Shown in pieces: positions 38,621 through 45,384 of a stretch of 64,000 bases of DNA (its first letter is position 1; each line of letters begins with the position of its first letter). Below the pieces are notes generated by a model. The model was not told the DNA's origin. It worked only from the letters and a program-made list of their open reading frames with translations, and made no database searches. Made by a program: the position numbers and the translations under genes. The stretch comes from Meiothermus sp. (lineage in GTDB: Bacteria; Deinococcota; Deinococci; Deinococcales; Thermaceae): positions 97,501-161,500 of the forward strand of contig NZ_BPIK01000001.1 in the NCBI RefSeq assembly GCF_026004075.1. The letters run 5' to 3'.

Positions 38621-38653
38621 CTGTTAAGAGTCCGTCAAGCCCCTGTCAAGAGC
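38621..38653 (+). promoter_or_regulatory. Three 11-bp direct repeats upstream of the lipoprotein operon
   Basis: CTGTTAAGAGT (38621-38631), CCGTCAAGCCC (38632-38642) and CTGTCAAGAGC (38643-38653) are head-to-tail with exact 11-bp period; CCCTTGGCAAG follows in phase but matches poorly. The first nine bases CTGTTAAGA are identical to the repeats before the subtilase-like gene at 36436-36457. The site lies between the divergent BTAD regulator and the gene starting at 38685. Confidence 0.68.
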
Positions 38654-38684
38654 CCCTTGGCAAGCTGCCATCTGGAGGTGAGCG

Positions 38685-39242
38685 ATGACAAGCTTGGGTG
38701 GAAGTTGGCTGATGTTGGGGGCTTTGGCCCTGGGGATTTTGTGGGTGGGGCGAGGCTCACTGGGTCGCGACGACCACCTGGCTGCGTTAATGGCCTTGGC
38801 TAATACACAAGGCCTGGTCGTCACCGAAGTTAAGGTACAGATCAAAAAAATCCAATCCGCAGAACATCTGGCCATCGGTGGCGCTTTGCCAGCTTCTGCA
38901 CTACAGCTTTACAGGTTTGAGGGTCGTATTGCGGGTGTCCAGGCCCTCGAGGGCACCCTGCTGGGCCGGGCAGGGCACCCCCCCCACACCCTGCAGATAC
39001 AGGCCCAGGTGGTGCAAGCCATGGGCTTTACGGCCCAAGGCGCCCCGGTGTTGCTGGGCCAGGCCATAGAGGTGAACCCACCCTTCCAGCGCTACGGATT
39101 TATCGGACATCATCTTGGTTCGTCGCCGGTGGCCTTTATCGAGCAAGCCGCGTTGGAGCAGGGAGTCTATTTGCGCGATACCCAGGTGTTGCGCTTTGAC
39201 CTAGGCCCAGCCCATCCAGTGGAGGCATGGATAGGCCTATGA
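38685..39242 (+). CDS. Exported or membrane-anchored protein of unknown function, 185 aa
   Basis: The N-terminal GSWLMLGALALGILWVGRG is a signal or anchor segment. The rest is soluble and beta-rich, with FEGRIAGVQALEGTLLGRAGHP and YRFEGR; no family recognised. An ideal GGAGGTGA lies seven bases before the ATG. It is the first gene after the 11-bp repeats and is followed, 53 bases later, by two lipoprotein genes, so it probably belongs to the same transcript. Confidence 0.65.
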   Translation: MTSLGGSWLMLGALALGILWVGRGSLGRDDHLAALMALANTQGLVVTEVKVQIKKIQSAEHLAIGGALPASALQLYRFEGRIAGVQALEGTLLGRAGHPPHTLQIQAQVVQAMGFTAQGAPVLLGQAIEVNPPFQRYGFIGHHLGSSPVAFIEQAALEQGVYLRDTQVLRFDLGPAHPVEAWIGL

Positions 39243-39295
39243 GGTTTGGGATGTCTTCCCATTGCGGTGGGAAGTTCCAAGCAAAGGAGATCGAA

Positions 39296-40096
39296 ATGAA
39301 AAGAACCCACGCTGTATTGGCAGTCTTGGCCGCAGTTGCCCTTGGTTTGACCGCCTGCACCCCTCCCGGATCCGATACCCCACCCGCACCGACCATGGGA
39401 GCTATTGCGGAGATTGCGGCCAACCCAGATGTCAACGGAGAGGTCGAGGCCGAACTCAGGTTCAAGGCTGTTGGCAGCAGCCAGGTCTCGAGCGCCCTCC
39501 TAGAGCTCGAGGGCATCTCCTACTTCTTCCTCGAGGCCGAGGGCAGCACCCCTGGCGGGCGGGCCTTTAAGGCCCTGTTGCTCTCCACCAGCAAGGATGC
39601 CTTGAGCCAAGAACAGCCCATGCGGATACGGGCTCGGCGGGTGGTGTCGGGTGGAATTCCGTCACTGGTGGGGGCGGCGTTTGTCAACAGCCCCCAGGCC
39701 GCCGCCACCTGCTCCAGTTGCGCGGGCGTGGCGCTGGTGCTGGTGAACAAGGACAGCACCCTCCCCGGCAACGTCCGCTCGCTCGAGCTGGAGAACACCC
39801 TCATCTCCTCGTATAGCTTTGGCGTCACCCAGACCGGCACCATGGCCTTCCTCGAGACCGCTCAGGGCGGGCCTTTCGCGGCGGGGGCGGCCCTGCTGCC
39901 AGAGCAGAAGGCCTCGAGCGCCGGTCTGCTCTCCTCGCCCATCGGCGTCGGCAGGGCCGCGGCCAGCCCGGCTTTGCTGAGTGCCAAGGTTGAGGCCGTG
40001 CGCACCATCGTCGGGGTGGTGGGCAAGGCCCAGGGCACCCTGGCCCGGCCCGACGGTGCCCCGCGCGGGATCATCGCTATTCTGATCGGGCTCTAG
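39296..40096 (+). CDS. Lipoprotein sharing an N-terminal domain with the ~930-aa lipoproteins, 266 aa
   Basis: Lipoprotein signal peptide with lipobox LTAC (Cys near 22). The segment LEAEGSTPGGRAFKALL followed by MRIRARRVVSGG corresponds to LEATGKTPGGKELKMVF ... MRIQARAAQVQGK in the next gene and EISGTTPKGLPFKAIAL ... LRMKARLRRIQGQ in the protein at 48742, so the three share a domain not known to me. A CxxC pair (CSSC) follows. ATG 39296 has AAAGGAGA upstream. It lies 24 bases before the 929-aa lipoprotein gene. Confidence 0.78.
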   Translation: MKRTHAVLAVLAAVALGLTACTPPGSDTPPAPTMGAIAEIAANPDVNGEVEAELRFKAVGSSQVSSALLELEGISYFFLEAEGSTPGGRAFKALLLSTSKDALSQEQPMRIRARRVVSGGIPSLVGAAFVNSPQAAATCSSCAGVALVLVNKDSTLPGNVRSLELENTLISSYSFGVTQTGTMAFLETAQGGPFAAGAALLPEQKASSAGLLSSPIGVGRAAASPALLSAKVEAVRTIVGVVGKAQGTLARPDGAPRGIIAILIGL

Positions 40097-40120
40097 AGCC
40101 CGGGTAACCGGAGATTTGCT

Positions 40121-42910
40121 ATGAGCCAATTCAAGTTTTTTCTGCTGCTCATTGTGTTCCTGATGGCCCTGGCGGCGTGCTCTCCGCCTAGAGCACCCGA
40201 GGGTGCATCAGATGGCCTCGAGGAACTGCTCCAGGGGGCTGCTGGTGGCGAGATAGACGCCGAGATCACCGTTCAGCCGCTGGCGAGCCTAAAGACCCAG
40301 ACCCTCACCACCCAGGCCCTTCCCACAGCCGACACCCCGCTCCTGCTCGAGGCAACCGGCAAGACCCCCGGCGGCAAGGAGCTGAAGATGGTCTTCTACG
40401 GGGTCTCGGCGGACTCGGCCATCCTGGGTTTCCAGGGCAAGATGCGCATCCAGGCCAGGGCTGCCCAGGTTCAGGGCAAGCGGGTGCTGCGGGGTACGGC
40501 GGTGCAGGTTCAAACCGCCCAGTCGGCTTCGGTGCTCACCCTGCCCTTCCTGGCTACCGGCCCAAACACCACCTTCAGCGGCCCACAGCCGGGCACCGCC
40601 TTCGAGCTGCGCGGTAGTGGGGAGTCGGCCCTGGTCTGCGGCAGCAGCACCCTGGCCGGGGCCTTTAACCAGAGCAGCCAGGGCCAGAGCAACAAGGGCG
40701 TGCTGATCGGGCTGTTCGAGGGGCAAGCCCCCTGCGCTCCTGGGACCAAACTGGCCCCCACCCTGCAAAGCGTGCTCAACCTCACCGCCGTGCAGACCCG
40801 GATGGGCGTGCTGCTGGGCGGCCCCGGCAGCGTGGGCGGGAACAGTTTCGTGCTCCCGGTCTTCGCCCTCACGGTGGGCGAGCAACTGCCCCAGAGCATC
40901 GGCTTCGTGGACGTGGAGGCCGCCGACGGGGTGCGGGTGATGGACGCCGCCGCTACCGCGCAGCTCCTGAGCTTCGACCTCAAGACCGGCACCATGGTCT
41001 TCAAAGAGCTCGCGGGCAGCCTGGCGGGCCTGAGGGTGGGGGACGTAATCGTGGCTACGCCCCGCCCCAAGGCCCCCAACGGCTTCCTGCGTCGGGTGCG
41101 GGAGATCGGTGGGGCCAATGGGGCCATCACCGTGACCACCACCCGGGCCAACCTCAAAGACGCCCTCAAGCGCTCCAACCTGCGCATCGAGCGGCGCTAC
41201 ACCGCCGCCGACGTGCGGCAGGGCGCGGCCCTGGCACAGGGCCAGACCCTCTACGCGGCAGCCCCGCAGGTGAGCGCACAGGCCCTCTTCGACGACATTG
41301 TGATCAACATCAACAAGGTCATCTTCGACCAGGATGGCAACAACTCCACCACCGACGACCAGCTCAAGGTGAACGGCAAGCTGACCTTAGAGCCCAAGAT
41401 CGTGATTGACCTAGACTGCACGGGCTTTTTGTGCAGCAAGCCGGATTTTCTGGCCAAGTTCGAGATGACCGAGACCACCGAGTTGACCGTCACTGGCAAC
41501 CTGGTCTGGGAGGAGGACCAGACCTTCCAACTGGCCCGCATCGTGCTGCCACCCATCACGGCCGCCTTCCTGGTCTTCACCCCGGAGATTGTGGTGGAGG
41601 TGAACATGAGCGGCGAGGTGAGCGTGGGGATGGAGTTCCGTGCCGAGCAGACCATCAGCTTCGAGGCGGGGGTCGAGTACAAGTCGGGCAGCGGCTGGGA
41701 TACTATTGACAGCTTCAGCAAGTCCTTCAGTGCCGACCCACCCAGTTTTGAGGCCGACCTCGAGGCCGAGGCCAGCCTGGGGGTGGAGGGCCGCCTGATG
41801 CTCTACGGGGTGGCGGGCGTCTCGGCGGGCATCGAGCTGTATGCCCACTTTGAGGCCGGTATCCCCCGCGACCCCGCCTGGGAACTCACCGGCGGCCTGC
41901 GCGGCGACATTGGCGTAGACCTCGACATCATCATCTGGCAGGAGGAGTTCTCCATCCCGCTCTTCGACACCAGCTGGACCATCGCCATCGCCCCCAACAC
42001 CGCCCCGGTGGTTACCCGCCTGATCCCGGTGCGCACCTGCTCCGACGGCACCGTGCCGCGCGGCGTGCCCAGCAACCTGGTGACCCTGGACGCCAACACC
42101 GACGACGCCGAGGATGGCAAGGGCCAGGGCACGGTGAGCTGGAGTTCGAACGTCAATGGTTTCCTGGGCACCACCAGCGCGGGCAGCAAGCACCAGCCCA
42201 GCTACAACCTTTCCAATGGCCAGCACACCATCACCGCCACCGTGACCGACTCCAAAGGCAAAACTGGCAGCAAGACCCTCCAGATCGAGGTGGTGTCGGC
42301 CTGCCTCCTGGGGGACGTGCCCCCCACCGTCAGCATCACCAACAGCCCACCGCTCTTAATCGTCGAAGGCCAGCCCTTCACCCTCACCGCTACCACCCAG
42401 GCCGGTTTGAGCCTGAGCTGCTGCCAGGTTACCTGGCGCTCCGACGTGGCGGGCCTGCTGGGTACCAGCAACGGCGGCCCCTGCGCCAGCGGGCAGAACC
42501 AGAAGTGCCACAGCTTCGCCCACACCTTTAATCCAGCGGTTCCCCAAACCATCACCGCGACCGTGACCCATAACGGGGCCACCGCCACCGACAGCCTCGA
42601 GCTGGGGGCGCTCACCCAGACCCGCAGCAACCCCAACCTGGGCCAGATCACCCAGACCAACCCCAGCGGGAGTGCCTACGCCTACGAGGACGACAGCGTA
42701 AACTTCAGCGCTACCGCGACCAACGCCACCCTGCGCTGGACCTCCTCCAACAGCGCCGACACCTTCACCAGCCCCGGCAGCTCCAGCACCGGCGTGAGCT
42801 TCGCCACGCCCGGGGTTCGCACCCTGACCGTGACGGCCAAGACCCCCGACGGCGGCTTTAGTAGCAAAAGCTTAAAGGTGAACGTGCTCCCCGCACTGGC
42901 TAAACCCTAA
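40121..42910 (+). CDS. Large lipoprotein with C-terminal Ig-like domains, 929 aa
   Basis: Lipobox LAAC (Cys20). Domain order by eye: shared lipoprotein domain (about 40-260); a region to about 400 containing a SFDLKTGTMVFKELAG and APNGFLRRVREI motif; a beta-rich middle (about 400-625) with LMLYGVAGVSAGIELYAHFEAG; then three Ig/PKD-like segments (about 630-725, 730-825, 835-925), the first with DANTDDAEDGKGQGTVSWSS. Cys pairs in the middle and Ig parts suggest disulfides. It is probably a surface or periplasmic binding protein; ligand unknown. It is homologous along its length to the 928-aa lipoprotein at 48742-51528. Confidence 0.82.
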   Translation: MSQFKFFLLLIVFLMALAACSPPRAPEGASDGLEELLQGAAGGEIDAEITVQPLASLKTQTLTTQALPTADTPLLLEATGKTPGGKELKMVFYGVSADSAILGFQGKMRIQARAAQVQGKRVLRGTAVQVQTAQSASVLTLPFLATGPNTTFSGPQPGTAFELRGSGESALVCGSSTLAGAFNQSSQGQSNKGVLIGLFEGQAPCAPGTKLAPTLQSVLNLTAVQTRMGVLLGGPGSVGGNSFVLPVFALTVGEQLPQSIGFVDVEAADGVRVMDAAATAQLLSFDLKTGTMVFKELAGSLAGLRVGDVIVATPRPKAPNGFLRRVREIGGANGAITVTTTRANLKDALKRSNLRIERRYTAADVRQGAALAQGQTLYAAAPQVSAQALFDDIVININKVIFDQDGNNSTTDDQLKVNGKLTLEPKIVIDLDCTGFLCSKPDFLAKFEMTETTELTVTGNLVWEEDQTFQLARIVLPPITAAFLVFTPEIVVEVNMSGEVSVGMEFRAEQTISFEAGVEYKSGSGWDTIDSFSKSFSADPPSFEADLEAEASLGVEGRLMLYGVAGVSAGIELYAHFEAGIPRDPAWELTGGLRGDIGVDLDIIIWQEEFSIPLFDTSWTIAIAPNTAPVVTRLIPVRTCSDGTVPRGVPSNLVTLDANTDDAEDGKGQGTVSWSSNVNGFLGTTSAGSKHQPSYNLSNGQHTITATVTDSKGKTGSKTLQIEVVSACLLGDVPPTVSITNSPPLLIVEGQPFTLTATTQAGLSLSCCQVTWRSDVAGLLGTSNGGPCASGQNQKCHSFAHTFNPAVPQTITATVTHNGATATDSLELGALTQTRSNPNLGQITQTNPSGSAYAYEDDSVNFSATATNATLRWTSSNSADTFTSPGSSSTGVSFATPGVRTLTVTAKTPDGGFSSKSLKVNVLPALAKP

Positions 42911-42919
42911 ACACAATGC

Positions 42920-42950
42920 CGGGGTGAGAAGGTAGGTTCTTCTCACCCCG
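42920..42950 (+). terminator. Strong hairpin after the first large lipoprotein gene
   Basis: CGGGGTGAGAAG (42920-42931) pairs perfectly with CTTCTCACCCCG (42939-42950) over 12 bp with a 7-base loop. No T-run follows, so it may be a Rho-aided terminator or a 3' stabiliser. Confidence 0.65.
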
Positions 42951-43097
42951 CCATCTCAGATTCCTGGTTCCCTAGATGCCCTAACCACTGTTTACTTGGT
43001 TTCCTTGTAGCTATCCGTCAACCTGTACCGCTCATGGCAGGTCTTGCGGGGATGCCAACCTACGACAGCAAACCTGCTCCAAGAACACGAGGTGTAT

Positions 43098-43643
43098 ATG
43101 ACTACAATCCGCCGCTTCATCATTATGCTGTTTGTCCTAGCGTTTCCGATGATTTCCGCCCAGAGTAGTTGGCCCCCCCACGTCGCCGTGGTTGCGCCCG
43201 TAGAGCGGGGTAAGGTGGTGGCGGTAAGCGGGAAGTTGGAGAACGGCATCGCTATCCCCGACCTCTCCTGGGCTTGGCGCTCGAGCGTGGCCTGCTTTGT
43301 CCAGTTGCAAGCCCATAAGTTTGCGGCCAAGCATGTGATTTTTGCCACCCAAACCAAGCTGACTGGGATTGGCGAACTGACGGTTAGGGTGATCCCCAGC
43401 GACCCCAACGCCAACCTCAGTTTGTGGGTCTATGCCAGCAACGGTTACCAGTTACCGCCCAACCTCCAAAGCGTGCGGAGCTGCGAGGCCGACTTCAAGT
43501 GGGATCGGCCCTTCAAAAACCAGACCCAAGACCACACCCGCTATATCACCATGGGCACCAAAAGCGAGGGCATCGTGATTGGGGTCAGTGGCCCCGCCGA
43601 AATGACGGCAGCCGACTTCACCCTCGAGATCAGCGTCAAGTAG
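43098..43643 (+). CDS. Secreted protein of unknown function, 181 aa
   Basis: A signal peptide (about 1-22, TTIRRFIIMLFVLAFPMISAQS) precedes a beta-rich mature domain: VAVVAPVERGKVVAVSGKL, LTVRVIPSDPNANLSLWVYASNG and EGIVIGVSGPAEMTAADFTLEISVK. This beta-sandwich pattern resembles the pre-peptidase C-terminal type of domain, but I am not certain. Two Cys (CFVQL, SCEADF) may form a disulfide. It lies in a group of three unrelated small exported proteins between the two large lipoprotein modules. Confidence 0.65.
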   Translation: MTTIRRFIIMLFVLAFPMISAQSSWPPHVAVVAPVERGKVVAVSGKLENGIAIPDLSWAWRSSVACFVQLQAHKFAAKHVIFATQTKLTGIGELTVRVIPSDPNANLSLWVYASNGYQLPPNLQSVRSCEADFKWDRPFKNQTQDHTRYITMGTKSEGIVIGVSGPAEMTAADFTLEISVK

Positions 43644-43768
43644 CTGGGCTAAGTGGAAAGATGGATATTCAGTGAAGTTCCCGGAATGAAGCGCTCAAAG
43701 CAACTCCCAGGTCATAAAGGGCTAAATCCATCCCAGAAATTAAGTTACCAGAGCACCAAGGAGTCGCC

Positions 43769-44200
43769 ATGAAGATTTTGCTCAGTTTACTAATGTCTGT
43801 AGTGCTGCAGGTCCTGCTCACGTCTGCCCTTGGTCAGACCCTACGCGACGATGCCCAGATGCGCTCGAGTGACGTAGATATTCCCAATCGGGTTCAGGTT
43901 GGGCGCACCTATCGGGTGAGCGTGAAGGTTACGAATAACGGAACCACCACGTGGCAAGCCCGTAAATACTTTCTGAGAGTCAGGATTGTGCGCGGCCCCT
44001 CTGGCAGCCCGACCCAGCGTGAGCATCTGACTCCCCATCTCGAGCTAAAGGACCCCGTGGCTCCTGGTGAATCCCACGCCTTCTCGTATGAAATCGAAGG
44101 CCCCCCCTATCTTGGGGAGTATCGGTTGGAATGGGTGATGTCCAATGGGCATGACGATTTCGGCGATCGTGTGACACGAACCATAAGGGTAGTCGAGTAA
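43769..44200 (+). CDS. Secreted protein with NBR1-type Ig-like domain, 143 aa
   Basis: A signal peptide (1-22, ending SALGQ) precedes one domain with VQVGRTYRVSVKVTNNGTTTWQARKYFLRV ... VAPGESHAFSYEIEGPPYLGEYRLEWVMSNGHDDFGDRV. The NxGTxxW, VaPGe and FGd features match the NBR1 four-Trp/Ig-like domain found in bacterial surface proteins. It probably mediates protein contacts outside the cell. AAGGAG precedes the ATG at suitable distance. Confidence 0.72.
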   Translation: MKILLSLLMSVVLQVLLTSALGQTLRDDAQMRSSDVDIPNRVQVGRTYRVSVKVTNNGTTTWQARKYFLRVRIVRGPSGSPTQREHLTPHLELKDPVAPGESHAFSYEIEGPPYLGEYRLEWVMSNGHDDFGDRVTRTIRVVE

Positions 44201-44474
44201 AACGGCCGTAAGAGGAGACCCGCGATGAAACCAATGCCGTACCACGCCCTTCAGGCCCAGCCGCTGGAGCCAAATCTGCCGGGGCAGAATCCAGCCAGCA
44301 CCTGCTGGAAATAAACGGCTCGGCCTCGATCAAGACCGCGCTCTACAATCCCTAGTCACCTCCGTGGGTTGGGCGCTCTGGAAGCTAGGCGGGTTTCGCC
44401 TATCAAGGTGGCCTAAGGACTGCGGCTTTGTAAAGCCCTCTCTACCGCTCTGCATTGAGCCAAGGAGGAAAACC
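44201..44474 (+). other. Non-coding gap with possible gene remnant
   Basis: The 274 bases hold no convincing gene. ATG 44223 after AGAGGAGA opens a 29-codon frame ending at TAA 44310-44312. In another frame an open stretch from about 44214 to TAG at 44353 ends LEINGSASIKTALYNP, which looks protein-like; the two could be parts of a decayed or frameshifted gene. A short perfect palindrome GGCTTT-GT-AAAGCC lies at 44424-44437, before the next gene. Confidence 0.3.
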
Positions 44475-45071
44475 ATGAACACACTTTGGAACCAAGCAGT
44501 TGGGCTGATGTCGGTGGCTTTGTTGGGTGTGGGTTTGGCCCAAAGCGGCGGGGCAATTTCCATTCGCCAAGCTTTCATCAACGGCAAGGCATTGGTAGCC
44601 ATGACCGCCCCCAAGCCACTGGCCCTCAACGGGTTCAAGCAAAGCTACAGCTACGGCCTTACCCTGCGCGATGTATATACCCAAGCGGGCGTTGCTAACT
44701 TTGGACTGGTGCTGGCCTCGAGGTCGGGCACGGCCGCCGACACCATTAGCTTTTCTTTCTCCGGCCCTTATAGCCAGATTCAGGCTGCCACCGCCAACAC
44801 CTTGCAACTGCTCTTTACGGCGGCGACTTGCCTGGGTGTGCCCCCATCCCAACTCAAAGCCCTCAATCAACCCGGCGAGTTTTTGAATGTGCTGCAACAG
44901 GCGTTTGGCTCGAGGCGATCCACCAGCTTTAGCAAGCGTTACAGCGGGGTGAACTTCACCCTCAACAATGTGGACTTTTCTGGGGGTGCAGCCAGATACA
45001 CCATCCTCCTGAGCAACCCCGGACAGGTGGGCCAGGGGGGCTGGAACAACTACTGCGCGGTTCGGAACTAG
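44475..45071 (+). CDS. Secreted protein of unknown function, 198 aa
   Basis: A signal peptide (about 1-27, ending GVGLAQS) leads into a mature region rich in Ser, Ala and Asn: ISFSFSGPYSQIQAATANTLQLLFTAATCLGVPPSQLKAL. Two Cys, one at the very end (NNYCAVRN), may pair. No family recognised. ATG 44475 follows CAAGGAGGAAAA. No terminator with a clean T-run was found, although GCTAAAA/TTTTAGC at about 45104-45122 can pair. Confidence 0.62.
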   Translation: MNTLWNQAVGLMSVALLGVGLAQSGGAISIRQAFINGKALVAMTAPKPLALNGFKQSYSYGLTLRDVYTQAGVANFGLVLASRSGTAADTISFSFSGPYSQIQAATANTLQLLFTAATCLGVPPSQLKALNQPGEFLNVLQQAFGSRRSTSFSKRYSGVNFTLNNVDFSGGAARYTILLSNPGQVGQGGWNNYCAVRN

Positions 45072-45370
45072 TAGATCTTCGACGGATCAAGGACCGGCGG
45101 GTGGCTAAAAGCTTTTTTTAGCGAACTGCGTCCAGGCCACTGCCAACTTACTCACGAAGTGGAGGAATAATTCGAAGAGTAGCTTTAAGGCAAGCAATTA
45201 TCGCACTCTTCACAGACGTGGTCTCCCCTCCGGGAGGCCACTGTGCTGTGCAGGACAAAGCCATCCAGTTGTATGTGGCTCAATAATTGTGAAGAGCCCT
45301 CTAGCAAGGCCCCAAGGTCGCCTTCTTTGTGCAAGGGTCGAAATACATCGCCTCAAATGGGGTTTTTCTA
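45072..45370. other. Non-coding region before the NB-ARC regulator
   Basis: About 300 bases without a gene. It holds a stable hairpin at 45218-45241 (GTGG-T-CTCCC, loop CTCC, GGGAG-G-CCAC) and a 9-base inverted repeat, CTCTTCACA near 45206 and TGTGAAGAG near 45289, which bracket it. These could form one longer structured element or regulatory sites; base composition is less GC-rich than the surrounding genes. Confidence 0.45.
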
Positions 45371-45376
45371 TACAAT
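45371..45376 (+). promoter_or_regulatory. -10 box of the NB-ARC regulator gene
   Basis: TACAAT lies eight bases before ATG 45385 with no Shine-Dalgarno sequence, consistent with a leaderless message. This supports the downstream ATG over an in-frame start at 45289. Confidence 0.5.
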
Positions 45377-45384
45377 CAAATGTA

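Noticed and set aside
36436-38653. The 11-bp repeats as a CRISPR array
   Set aside because: Units are contiguous without spacers, only two or three copies, and no cas genes are present.
44223-44312. 29-codon frame after AGAGGAGA as a real gene
   Set aside because: The peptide has no recognisable feature and the stop leads into a more protein-like segment in another frame; kept only as a possible remnant.
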